From Rhodospirillales bacterium (lineage in GTDB: Bacteria > Pseudomonadota > Alphaproteobacteria > Rhodospirillales > JABHCV01): 35,528 nucleotides of DNA. The DNA lies in the NCBI GenBank assembly GCA_016776705.1, contig JADHSW010000002.1, positions 1 through 35,528 on the forward strand, read 5' to 3'. A model generated the notes under the pieces. The model saw only the letters and a program-made list of their open reading frames with translations, made no database searches and was not told where the DNA came from. Shown here piece by piece: positions 1 to 8,275 of the stretch (its first letter is position 1; each line of letters opens with the position of its first letter). The position numbers and the translations under genes were made by a program.

Positions 1-1
1 C

Positions 2-655
2 TCCGTTTGGTCTTAGTCCACGGGCCAATTCGGAAGGTTTGATGAATTTTCGCCAGTCGTGGGTTCCGGTGGGCAGCCAGCGCATGATGTATTCGGCGCC
101 GATTTTCGCCAGTGCGAAGGACTTCAGGGTCCGGTTCAGGGTCGATAGCACCATCGCACCACCCGGTTTTACCAGCGAAGCACTGGCTTTCAGGAAGGCG
201 TCCACGTCAGCCACATGCTCGATCACTTCCATGTTCAGAACGATGTCGAACGAGCCCTTTGTTTTCGCAAGGTCTTCCGGTAACTGGTGACGGTAGTCAA
301 TGTCCAGGCCGCTTTGCTCCGCGTGCAGCCGGGCGATTGCTATGTTTTTGTCACCGGCGTCGATGCCCGTGACTATTGCGCCCAATCGACGCATTGGCTC
401 ACATAGCAAACCGCCGCCGCAACCAATATCGAGCAGTTTCAAACCGTCAAGCGGCTTGTCTCCCATTGGGTCGCGGCCGTTTTGGGCGCAAACGAAATCC
501 CTGATATAGCCAATGCGAACCGGATTGATCTGGTGCAGAGGCTTAAACTTGCCATTGGGGTCCCACCAGGCGTCGGCCATGGTTGTGAAGCGCGCGACCT
601 CTTCGGCCGATGCGGTCGATGAACTGTCTTTGCCTGGTGCGCTAGCCGATGACAT
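2..655 (-). CDS. ubiG: UbiG, ubiquinone biosynthesis O-methyltransferase (partial, 3' end outside window)
   Basis: SAM-dependent methyltransferase expected to carry out the two O-methylation steps of ubiquinone biosynthesis at the inner membrane face. The first 218 codons are visible; the C-terminus runs off the left edge. The N-terminal part has the UbiG-typical FTTMADAWWDPNGKFKPLH stretch (about residues 23-41), followed by the SAM-binding motif LLDIGCGGGLL (74-84) and an acidic/EVIEH segment typical of class I methyltransferases. The ATG at 655 is preceded by AAGGA about 6 nt upstream, supporting this start. It is divergent from lysC, with 175 nt between the two start codons. The ubiG-lysC pairing is common in alphaproteobacteria (known from the group). 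Nothing unusual is seen in the visible part. Confidence 0.93.
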   Translation of the reverse strand, partial: MSSASAPGKDSSSTASAEEVARFTTMADAWWDPNGKFKPLHQINPVRIGYIRDFVCAQNGRDPMGDKPLDGLKLLDIGCGGGLLCEPMRRLGAIVTGIDAGDKNIAIARLHAEQSGLDIDYRHQLPEDLAKTKGSFDIVLNMEVIEHVADVDAFLKASASLVKPGGAMVLSTLNRTLKSFALAKIGAEYIMRWLPTGTHDWRKFIKPSELARGLRPNG

Positions 656-830
656 ACGGGTTCCTTAATACGGTCTTGCCGGGGTTGCTTCGTTTTGGCG
701 ATTTAGAGTATGTATACGCGCCCGTCACTCCTGAGCAAGCTCATTGATTGTTTGTGTTAAAAATTGGCGTAGAATTTCTGTGGATTTATCCGCTATTTGA
801 AGCGCCGTTTGTATCATTTAAAAGGTTTTT

Positions 831-2051
831 ATGGCTCGTATAGTTTTAAAATTTGGCGGTACCTCGGTCGGCGATGTTGATCGCATTAAGGCCGTGGCCA
901 TGCGCGTCAAAACGGAAGTCGATGCCGGACACCAGGTCGCCGTTGTCGTATCGGCGATGTCAGGCGTCACCAACCAATTGGTTGGCTACGTAGATGCAGT
1001 ATCGCCACTGTATGACGCACGCGAATATGACGTCGTCGTCTCATCCGGTGAACAGGTAACATCAGGCTTGCTGGCGCTCGCCTTGCAGGAACTGGGCTTC
1101 AGGGCCCGCTCCTGGCAGGGTTGGCAAATTCCGATCCTGACCGATAATGCCCACGGCAAGGCGCGCATCGAATCCATCAATGGTGAGGATGTGATCGCAA
1201 GCATGCAGGCGGGCGAGGTTGTTGTCGTGCCGGGCTTTCAGGGAATTACAACAGACGGGCGGGTTACGACATTGGGCCGTGGCGGCTCCGATACCTCCGC
1301 CGTAGCTCTTGCCGCAGCGCTTGAGGCCGATCGCTGCGACATTTACACCGATGTAGAAGGAATCTACACGGCGGACCCGCGAATCGTCGCCAAGGCTCGC
1401 AAGCTGGAAAAAATTACTTACGAAGAAATGCTCGAAATGGCATCGGTCGGTGCTAAAGTTTTGCAGACCCGCGCCGTTGAGATGGCGATGAAGCATGCAG
1501 TGCGCTTGCAAGTGCTATCATCTTTCACCAATAAACCCGGAACACTAGTCGTTGATGAGGATGAAGTCGTGGAACAGGAATTAGTCAGCGGAATAGCCTA
1601 CTCTCGTGATGAAGCAAAAATTACCCTTGTCAAGGTCGCCGACCGCCCCGGTGTCGCCGCCAGAATATTTGGTCCCCTTGCCGATGCCAGCGTCAATGTC
1701 GACATGATCGTACAGAACGTTTCCGACGATGGTAAGGCGACGGACCTGACATTCACGGTCACCCGCAGCGATCTGGATCGCGCTGTGGCGATCCTTGAAG
1801 AACGCCACGACGATCTTGGCTACCAGAACCTGACCAGTGACTCTGATGTGGTCAAGGTTTCTGTCATTGGCGTAGGCATGCGCTCCCACGCGGGTGTCGC
1901 CCAACGCATGTTTAAATCCCTGGCTGATGAAGGGATCAACATACAGGTTATTTCGACATCTGAAATAAAGGTCAGTGTTCTGATTGCGGAAGAATTCACC
2001 GAGCGCGCCGTTCGCGCCCTTCATAGCGTTTACGGACTGGATGCAGAGTAA
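831..2051 (+). CDS. lysC: Aspartate kinase
   Basis: Phosphorylates L-aspartate to aspartyl phosphate, the first step toward lysine/diaminopimelate, threonine and methionine. The 406-aa product starts with the kinase motif KFGGTSVGD (residues 7-15), has the amino-acid kinase fold to about residue 240, including GRGGSDTSA, and two C-terminal ACT domains (about 265-400) of the kind that bind lysine or threonine for feedback inhibition. Length fits the monofunctional LysC class. In related enzymes an internal start yields a separate regulatory subunit from the ACT region; this sequence does not show whether that happens here. The start is the only ATG matching the family N-terminus. An NMO-family gene begins 4 nt after the stop, so the two are probably cotranscribed. 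Confidence 0.96.
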   Translation: MARIVLKFGGTSVGDVDRIKAVAMRVKTEVDAGHQVAVVVSAMSGVTNQLVGYVDAVSPLYDAREYDVVVSSGEQVTSGLLALALQELGFRARSWQGWQIPILTDNAHGKARIESINGEDVIASMQAGEVVVVPGFQGITTDGRVTTLGRGGSDTSAVALAAALEADRCDIYTDVEGIYTADPRIVAKARKLEKITYEEMLEMASVGAKVLQTRAVEMAMKHAVRLQVLSSFTNKPGTLVVDEDEVVEQELVSGIAYSRDEAKITLVKVADRPGVAARIFGPLADASVNVDMIVQNVSDDGKATDLTFTVTRSDLDRAVAILEERHDDLGYQNLTSDSDVVKVSVIGVGMRSHAGVAQRMFKSLADEGINIQVISTSEIKVSVLIAEEFTERAVRALHSVYGLDAE

Positions 2052-2055
2052 AATT

Positions 2056-3081
2056 ATGTCAGGAATAACTTCTGAAGCGAAACTGCAGGCTCTGTGGCGG
2101 CGTGGCTGTGATTTTCTTGGCACCCGCACCGCCATTCTTGGTGGAGCCATGTCATGGTTGTCAGAGCGCAATCTAGTTTCGGCAATTTCAAATGCTGGCG
2201 GATTCGGCGTTATCGCTTGTGGGTCCATGACGCCTGAATTACTGGCCGGGGAAATCGCCGCGACCCAGGAAATGACCGACAAGCCATTTGGCGTAAACCT
2301 GATCACCATGCATCCTGATCTGGATCAGCTGATTGATGTTTGTATTGAAGCAGGGGTTTCCCATGTGGTTCTGGCTGGCGGTGTGCCCACCGGTGCGTCC
2401 ATCACCAGGTTGAAAGACGCTGGCATCAGGGTTGTGTGTTTCGCCCCCGCCCTGGCGTTGGCGAAAAGACTGATAAAAAATGGTGCGGATGCGCTTGTTA
2501 TTGAAGGGGCAGAAGCCGGGGGGCACATCGGCCCTGTAGCAACAAGTGTTCTGGCCCAGGAAATTCTACCCCATATTTCGGACGTGCCTGTATTTGTCGC
2601 CGGTGGCATCAGTCGTGGTGAAGCAATGGTTTCTTACCTTGAGATGGGCGCCTCAGGTTGTCAGCTTGGCACCCGATTTGTTTGTGCGAACGAGTCCGTT
2701 GCCCATCCGAATTTCAAGAAAGCCTTTATTCGCGCCAATGCCCGCGATGCGATCCCGACCGTTCAGATCGATCCGAAATTTCCGGTTATACCGGTTCGCG
2801 CCCTCGTCAACGAGGGAACCAAGCGTTTCAACGAAGCCCAGCGCGAGGCCGCCGCTCGTGTGGAACGCGGCGAGGTGGAATTAAAAGATGCGCAGTTGGA
2901 AATTGAACATTTCTGGGCGGGCGCTTTAAAACGCGCTGTTATCGATGGCGATGTGGAAAACGGCTCCTTGATGGCGGGCCAAAGCGTTGGCATGGTCAAG
3001 GAAGAACAGCCGACTGAAGACATTATCAACGAGCTCGTAAGTCAAGCCGTTCAGCTTCTGGATGCAAGAGGGGGCAATTGA
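2056..3081 (+). CDS. Nitronate monooxygenase / FabK-family FMN flavoprotein
   Basis: A 341-aa TIM-barrel FMN protein of the 2-nitropropane dioxygenase family. Visible family signatures are an N-terminal ISNAGGFGVIACG, a GVNLI strand, the EGAEAGGHIG loop with the catalytic-type histidine, GGISRGEAMV and the phosphate-binding GCQLGTRFV. Members either oxidise nitronates to aldehydes or ketones (nitronate monooxygenase) or act as FabK-type enoyl-ACP reductases; the motifs are shared and I cannot separate the two by eye. The start at 2056 was chosen over in-frame upstream ATGs at 1984 and 2041 because those lie inside or across the lysC end. The gene sits between lysC (4-nt gap) and ptsP (46-nt gap), so it probably belongs to the same transcript. 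The real substrate is unknown. Confidence 0.85.
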   Translation: MSGITSEAKLQALWRRGCDFLGTRTAILGGAMSWLSERNLVSAISNAGGFGVIACGSMTPELLAGEIAATQEMTDKPFGVNLITMHPDLDQLIDVCIEAGVSHVVLAGGVPTGASITRLKDAGIRVVCFAPALALAKRLIKNGADALVIEGAEAGGHIGPVATSVLAQEILPHISDVPVFVAGGISRGEAMVSYLEMGASGCQLGTRFVCANESVAHPNFKKAFIRANARDAIPTVQIDPKFPVIPVRALVNEGTKRFNEAQREAAARVERGEVELKDAQLEIEHFWAGALKRAVIDGDVENGSLMAGQSVGMVKEEQPTEDIINELVSQAVQLLDARGGN

Positions 3082-3127
3082 TAGGGAAAAAGCCCCCTGT
3101 GAGTTGCAGGGTAGTCTCCAGGTCCCT

Positions 3128-5443
3128 ATGTCGTCTGGTATGACAAAACCTCCCTCCTCGCAAAGTTCAGAATCACATATATCTCCCGTATCACGGCGTT
3201 TGTTGGGGCGTGTGCGGGATGTCATGGCGAGTCCCCTTGTAGCGCAAGAGCGCCTTAATCAAATCGTTTCGGTTATTGCGGCAGATATGGTTGCCGAGGT
3301 CTGCTCGGTTTATGTCATGCGCCCCGGTGAAGTTCTGGAGCTGTTCGCGACGCAGGGCCTTAAGGCTACCGCCGTCCACAACACTCGCCTTCGGGTCGGC
3401 GAGGGTTTGGTCGGTTTAATCGCCGCTCAGGCCCGCCCTGTTGCCCTGGCCGATGCGCAAAGACATCCTGATTTTGCTTACCGTCCTGAAACAGGCGAGG
3501 AACTGTATCAATCCTTACTGGGTGTGCCGATCCTGCGTAGCGGACGGGTAATCGGTGTTATCGCCGTTCAGAACCAGATCAGCCGTGATTACGGTGACGA
3601 AGAAGTTGAGATTCTTGAGACCGTTGCCATGGTCCTGGCGGAACTGGTCAGCGGCGGCGAGTTGATCAGCCGCGAAGAAATGATGCCTGCCGATGGCAAC
3701 GCCCTTCTTCCTCTTCGTATTGAAGGAATATCGCTTAATCCGGGTCTTGGACTTGGCGTCGCCGTATTGCATGCACCCCACTTCAATATAGTGAAACTGG
3801 TTGCCGAAGACGTCGATTTTGAACATGAACGCCTGCACAAAGCCGTGTCGGAAATGCATGGCGCGCTTGACGACATGATGAATCATTCTGATCTGGCGGC
3901 AGCTGGTGAACATAGGGAAATTCTTGAGTCCTATCGAATGATCGCCGAAGATGCCGGCTGGTTCACCCGTATCGACGAAGCCATATCCAGCGGCCTGACG
4001 GCGGAAGCTGCGGTTCAAAAGATTCACAACGATATTCGCGCCAGAATGAACCAGATTTCCGATCCGTACCTGCGTGAAAGAATTCACGACCTTGAGGATC
4101 TGGGCGGGCGCTTGTTGCAGCATCTGGTCGGACCGGACGCCGCGACGCCCAACGATGATGTGGTGCGCAATGCGGATTGTGTGATCCTGATCGCCCGCAA
4201 CATGGGGCCTGCCCAACTGCTTGATTATGACCGCTCGAAACTAGGCGGTCTTGTGCTTGAGGAAGGGTCGGCGACTGCACACGTATCCATCGTTGCCCGT
4301 GCTTTGGATATCCCTGTTGTCGGTCAGGCTCGCAACATTCTGGACAAGATCGAATCCGGCGAGCCAGTTATTGTTGATGGCACCAACGCCCAGGTATTCG
4401 TGCGTCCGGGCGAGGAAGTTCGCCAGCGTTTCAGGAACAGTGTCAGGGTTCGCGCCGAGCGCAAGGCGGCTTTTTCCCAGCTTCGAAATCTGGAAAGCAT
4501 CACCCAGGACGGCGTGCGCATTAAATTGAACATCAATGCCGGTTTGTTGATCGACCTGCCGCACCTTGAAGACATGGGGGCGGATGGCGTTGGTCTTTAT
4601 CGCACAGAAGTCCCCTTTATGGTGCGTTCTGATTTTCCCAGTGTCGATGACCAGCGCCAGATATATGCGCGGGTTATTGAACAATCCAACAACAAACCGG
4701 TTGTCTTTAGGACTCTGGATGTGGGCGGCGATAAAATGCTGCCTTATTGGAGCGCACAGGACGAAGAAAATCCATCCATGGGATGGCGGGCCATTCGGGT
4801 ATCGCTGGACAGGCCGATGATGCTGCGCCAACAACTGCGCGCCCTGATTCAAGCCTCCGCCGGGGGGGATCTTGCGGTTATGTTCCCGATGATTGCCGAA
4901 GTTCCGGAATTCGATCAGGCGCGATCCTTGCTTGATAAGGAATTGAAGCGTGAGAAGGATCATGGGGCCCCATTACCTGAAACTGTTCGTGCCGGGGTCA
5001 TGCTGGAAGTGCCGTCCTTATTGTTCCAGCTTCCCGCCTTGTTGCAACGGGTCGATTTCGTCTCCATCGGCAGCAATGATTTATGCCAGTTCCTGTTTGC
5101 GACTGACCGTGGCAACCCGCGCTTGTCAGAACGCTATGACCCGCTGTCGCCCCCCGTCATGTCACTGCTTCATGATGTCGTCACCCGCTGTAATGATGCC
5201 AATGTACCGCTAAGCTTGTGTGGTGAAATGGCGGCCAATCCCCTGGATGCCATGGCATTGATCGGAATTGGCCTGCGCAGTATTTCCGTGCAACCCAACG
5301 CAGTTGGTCCGGTTAAGGCGATGATAAGAAGCCTGAACGTAAGCAACCTGACGCAATATATGGACAGCCTTTACGGGCTGTCGCAACATAGCCTTCGCAC
5401 CAATCTTCGGGCCTTTGCCAAGGACCATGGCGTCATTACCTGA
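3128..5443 (+). CDS. ptsP: PtsP, nitrogen-PTS enzyme I (phosphoenolpyruvate-protein phosphotransferase)
   Basis: EI-Ntr takes phosphate from PEP and passes it to NPr (PtsO) and on to EIIA-Ntr (PtsN), a regulatory cascade for nitrogen, potassium and storage-polymer metabolism. The 771-aa product has an N-terminal GAF domain (about 40-190; in this family it senses glutamine and 2-oxoglutarate), the enzyme I N-domain, the phospho-histidine in SATAHVSIVAR (His385), and the C-terminal PEP-binding barrel with GADGVGLYRTEVPFM, FRTLDVGGDKM, SIGSNDLCQF and CGEMAANP (catalytic-type Cys698). The ATG at 3128 is preferred because the reading frame upstream overlaps the previous gene and lacks GAF homology; ATG 3140 is possible. 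PtsO and PtsN are not in the window. All catalytic residues that I can check are present. Confidence 0.95.
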   Translation: MSSGMTKPPSSQSSESHISPVSRRLLGRVRDVMASPLVAQERLNQIVSVIAADMVAEVCSVYVMRPGEVLELFATQGLKATAVHNTRLRVGEGLVGLIAAQARPVALADAQRHPDFAYRPETGEELYQSLLGVPILRSGRVIGVIAVQNQISRDYGDEEVEILETVAMVLAELVSGGELISREEMMPADGNALLPLRIEGISLNPGLGLGVAVLHAPHFNIVKLVAEDVDFEHERLHKAVSEMHGALDDMMNHSDLAAAGEHREILESYRMIAEDAGWFTRIDEAISSGLTAEAAVQKIHNDIRARMNQISDPYLRERIHDLEDLGGRLLQHLVGPDAATPNDDVVRNADCVILIARNMGPAQLLDYDRSKLGGLVLEEGSATAHVSIVARALDIPVVGQARNILDKIESGEPVIVDGTNAQVFVRPGEEVRQRFRNSVRVRAERKAAFSQLRNLESITQDGVRIKLNINAGLLIDLPHLEDMGADGVGLYRTEVPFMVRSDFPSVDDQRQIYARVIEQSNNKPVVFRTLDVGGDKMLPYWSAQDEENPSMGWRAIRVSLDRPMMLRQQLRALIQASAGGDLAVMFPMIAEVPEFDQARSLLDKELKREKDHGAPLPETVRAGVMLEVPSLLFQLPALLQRVDFVSIGSNDLCQFLFATDRGNPRLSERYDPLSPPVMSLLHDVVTRCNDANVPLSLCGEMAANPLDAMALIGIGLRSISVQPNAVGPVKAMIRSLNVSNLTQYMDSLYGLSQHSLRTNLRAFAKDHGVIT

Positions 5444-5617
5444 TATTGGGCTTTAGCTCTTGAATATTCTCATTTAATCGTCAGAATGCAATTCGTCCGG
5501 ACACCTCATTTTGTGGCGACAGGGCGAATGAACAGGGCTCGATTCCAGTTTTTTTTCTGTTTCCTTCGGTGGAAAGAAATCAGGAATGCCCGACAGATGC
5601 TTTCCTTGGGAATTTTA

Positions 5618-6988
5618 ATGGCCTCTCGGGACTCTAATAACGCAGATCATCAGGACGACAAAGGCAGTGCCAACAACGTTGGCGCCTTGTTGAAAGCGTC
5701 ACGGCTCAGGCTTGGCGACGACTTGCGTTTTGTCGCCGAAACTCTGCATATCCGTTTCATCTATCTGGAGGCTATTGAGGCTGCCCGTTACGATGACTTG
5801 CCGGGCAAGGCTTATGCAATTGGCTTTATTCGATCATATGCGGATTATCTCGGGCTGGACAGTCAAGAGGTGGTTCGCCGTTACAAAAGCGAAAGCGCGT
5901 CTCAATCAGGAAATCCCAAACTTGTTTTCCCCGTTCCGATTCCCGAATCGAGCATTCCAGGGGGTGCCATTGTCTTCGTTGGTGTCGTTGTCGCCCTTTT
6001 GGCCTATGGCGGCTGGTATGTGAGCACGGCAAAAGACGGGTTCCTGGCTGGGCTGGTCTCAGCGGTACCCGAACGCCTTAGTGAGGATAAACAGGTTCAG
6101 GAACCTGAAATAACACCCGAAACGGTTGAGCCTGAAAAAGTAGAGCAACCCGTCGAAGAAATTCAACAAGCTACTGATGAAGCGCCCTCCAGTGATCAGG
6201 TGCAGGCAGATGCCAACGAAGAAGTCTCGACCAGCGTCGCTGAAACCATAGAACAGGCTGTCCAGGAACCTACCCAGCAGGTGAGCGAAGAAGTTACGCA
6301 AGCAACTGAACAAGCGGTTGTGAAAGTCGAGGAGACGGTTCAGGAAGTCCAGGAAACCGCCCCTGCTGAAACGAATGCTGTAACCGAGACTGTGGCTGAA
6401 ACGAGTGCAGTAACCGAGACTGTGGCAGAAAAAGTTGAAGAAGTGACAACACCTGAACCCGTGATCGAGGCTGTCACTGAGGTTCAGCAGCAGGCAACGC
6501 CAGCGGAGCCTGAAGCTGAAGCACCCGCAGAGTCTTCCAACGCGGAATCAACGGGTGGCGCCACTGTCGAGAAAGTTGAAGTCGGGGTCGTTTCTGAAGT
6601 TGTAGATGAGGGTGAAGAAATACCGGCTCAGAGCGCATCACCTGCTGAAATCGCCAGTACGTCGAGCGACCCCGAACCGGCTTCATCCAACCGGATATAC
6701 GGTGCTGAGAACGAAAATTCGCGCATCCTTGTCAAAGCGCGTAGGAACAGCTGGATTCAGGTGCGCGACAACAATGCCAATCAGTTGGTGATGACACGCC
6801 TGCTACGGGCTGGAGACAGCTACCGGGTGCCGGATCAGGCGGGGCTTGTGTTGCTGACTGGTAATGCCGGGGCGCTTGAGATTTTTGTCGATGGCGAAGC
6901 CGTGCCAGACCTGGGCGAAGCCGGCAAGGTTCGCCGGAACGTCACACTGGACCCGGACCTGTTACGCCAGGGTAGCGCCGCTCAATAG
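5618..6988 (+). CDS. rodZ: RodZ-like cell-shape protein (HTH / TM / DUF4115)
   Basis: Bitopic inner-membrane protein that in E. coli links MreB filaments to the elongasome. The 456-aa product has an N-terminal HTH_25-type helix-turn-helix (about 20-90, including LHIRFIYLEAIE and LPGKAYAIGFIRSYADYLGL), one transmembrane helix (about 115-135), a long Glu/Val/Thr/Gln-rich periplasmic linker (about 150-370), and a C-terminal DUF4115 beta-domain (about 375-450, RNSWIQVRDNNANQLV). The linker holds a 30-bp direct repeat. Three in-frame ATGs (5486, 5597, 5618) are possible; 5618 is used because homology begins shortly after it. ispG follows after 32 nt and hisS after that, the rodZ-ispG-hisS order also known from E. 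coli, which supports the identification. Confidence 0.85.
   Translation: MASRDSNNADHQDDKGSANNVGALLKASRLRLGDDLRFVAETLHIRFIYLEAIEAARYDDLPGKAYAIGFIRSYADYLGLDSQEVVRRYKSESASQSGNPKLVFPVPIPESSIPGGAIVFVGVVVALLAYGGWYVSTAKDGFLAGLVSAVPERLSEDKQVQEPEITPETVEPEKVEQPVEEIQQATDEAPSSDQVQADANEEVSTSVAETIEQAVQEPTQQVSEEVTQATEQAVVKVEETVQEVQETAPAETNAVTETVAETSAVTETVAEKVEEVTTPEPVIEAVTEVQQQATPAEPEAEAPAESSNAESTGGATVEKVEVGVVSEVVDEGEEIPAQSASPAEIASTSSDPEPASSNRIYGAENENSRILVKARRNSWIQVRDNNANQLVMTRLLRAGDSYRVPDQAGLVLLTGNAGALEIFVDGEAVPDLGEAGKVRRNVTLDPDLLRQGSAAQ
6365..6424 (+). repeat. 30-bp direct repeat (two copies) in the rodZ linker
   Basis: Positions 6365-6394 and 6395-6424 are near-identical 30-bp units, differing at two visible bases. 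They encode AETNAVTETV and AETSAVTETV, and a degraded third unit begins at 6425. The repeat keeps frame, so copy-number change would lengthen or shorten the periplasmic spacer by 10 residues without breaking the protein. Confidence 0.9.
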
Positions 6989-7020
6989 CGGCAAAATAGA
7001 AAATCACGAGGGTATTTGAC

Positions 7021-8256
7021 GTGTTCAACGCTCTGCATTCGGCAAGACGCACCAGCGTTCCGGTCGACATCGGCCCTGTCCGGGTAGGTGGCCATGCGCC
7101 CATTGTCGTGCAGTCCATGACCAATACGGACACCGCCGATATTGACGGCAGCGTCTCCCAGGTCGCGGCCCTGGCCCGTGCCGGGTCGGAACTGGTCCGC
7201 CTGACTGTTGATCGCGACGAAGCCGCCAAGGCTATTCCCTATATTCGCGAAAAGCTTGATGCCCAAGGCGTATCCGTCCCGCTTATCGGGGATTTTCATT
7301 ACATCGGCCATACGCTTTTGAAGGATAACCCGGCCTGTGCACAGGCATTGTCCAAATACCGCATCAATCCGGGCAATGTCGGATTCAAGGCCAAGAAAGA
7401 TGGCCAGTTTTCCTCAATGATTGAAACGGCCCTGAAATATGACCGTCCTGTCAGAATCGGCGTCAATTGGGGAAGTCTAGATCAGGAACTTGTCGTTTCC
7501 CTTATGGATCAGAACCATAAACTGGCGGAACCTATGGAAGCAGCAGATGTTACACGCGAAGCACTGGTGCGCTCGGCCCTTGATAGCGCCCAACGCGCAA
7601 GGGAACTGGGCATGGGGGCGGACAAGATCATCCTGTCGTGCAAGGTAAGCAACGTACAGGACCTGATCGCGGTTTATACGGAACTGGCCGCTCGCTGCGA
7701 TTACGCCCTGCATCTTGGCTTGACCGAAGCCGGTATGGGGTCAAAGGGGATTGTTGCATCAACCGCTGCCATGGGGGTGTTGTTGCAAAATGGCATTGGC
7801 GACACCATCCGCGTATCCCTGACTCCGGAACCGGGTGGCGACAGGACTCAGGAAGTCATTGTTAGCCAGGAAATATTGCAAACCATGGGATTGCGCTCTT
7901 TCACACCACTGGTTACGGCGTGCCCCGGTTGCGGGCGCACAACCAGCACTGTGTTTCAGGAACTGGCGCAACAAATTCAGGATCACGTGCGTGCGTCGAT
8001 GCCTGTCTGGCGTAAAAAATATATTGGTGCCGAAGAATTGAACCTGGCGGTGATGGGCTGCATCGTCAACGGTCCCGGCGAAAGCAAACATGCGGATATT
8101 GGCATCAGCCTGCCCGGTACCGGCGAAGAGCCATCCGCCCCAGTGTTTATCGACGGCAAAAAAGAAATGACCTTGCGCGGACCCGGCATTGCAGAAGAAT
8201 TTAAGAAAATCATCGACGATTACGTATCAAATCGCTACAAGCCCAAAAGCGAATAA
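7021..8256 (+). CDS. ispG: IspG, flavodoxin-dependent HMBPP synthase
   Basis: [4Fe-4S] enzyme converting methylerythritol cyclodiphosphate to HMBPP, the penultimate step of the MEP isoprenoid pathway in the cytoplasm. The 411-aa length fits the short bacterial two-domain form. Seen are the N-terminal barrel segment VGGHAPIVVQSMTNTDT, KVSNVQDLI, LTEAGMGSKGIVAS, and the C-terminal cluster ligands CPGCGR and GCIVNGPGES. The start is GTG at 7021 with GAGG about 10 nt upstream; no ATG matches the family N-terminus. It lies 32 nt after rodZ and 19 nt before hisS, probably in one transcript. Confidence 0.96.
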   Translation: MFNALHSARRTSVPVDIGPVRVGGHAPIVVQSMTNTDTADIDGSVSQVAALARAGSELVRLTVDRDEAAKAIPYIREKLDAQGVSVPLIGDFHYIGHTLLKDNPACAQALSKYRINPGNVGFKAKKDGQFSSMIETALKYDRPVRIGVNWGSLDQELVVSLMDQNHKLAEPMEAADVTREALVRSALDSAQRARELGMGADKIILSCKVSNVQDLIAVYTELAARCDYALHLGLTEAGMGSKGIVASTAAMGVLLQNGIGDTIRVSLTPEPGGDRTQEVIVSQEILQTMGLRSFTPLVTACPGCGRTTSTVFQELAQQIQDHVRASMPVWRKKYIGAEELNLAVMGCIVNGPGESKHADIGISLPGTGEEPSAPVFIDGKKEMTLRGPGIAEEFKKIIDDYVSNRYKPKSE

Positions 8257-8275
8257 AGAACTTAAAGAGGTTACG

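Noticed and set aside
656..830. TTGATT (744-749) with TAGAAT (770-775) as a lysC promoter
   Set aside because: The 20-nt spacer is too long for a standard sigma-70 promoter.
1581..2309. Long minus-strand open frame (242 codons) across lysC and the NMO gene
   Set aside because: It lies opposite two clearly identified genes, has no recognisable motif, and is explained by codon bias of the coding strand.
3515..4216. Minus-strand open frame (233 codons) opposite ptsP
   Set aside because: Antisense shadow of an enzyme with intact motifs; no ribosome-binding site or family features.
4241..4963. Minus-strand open frame (240 codons) opposite ptsP
   Set aside because: Same reason; the residue composition is not protein-like and it covers catalytic motifs of ptsP.
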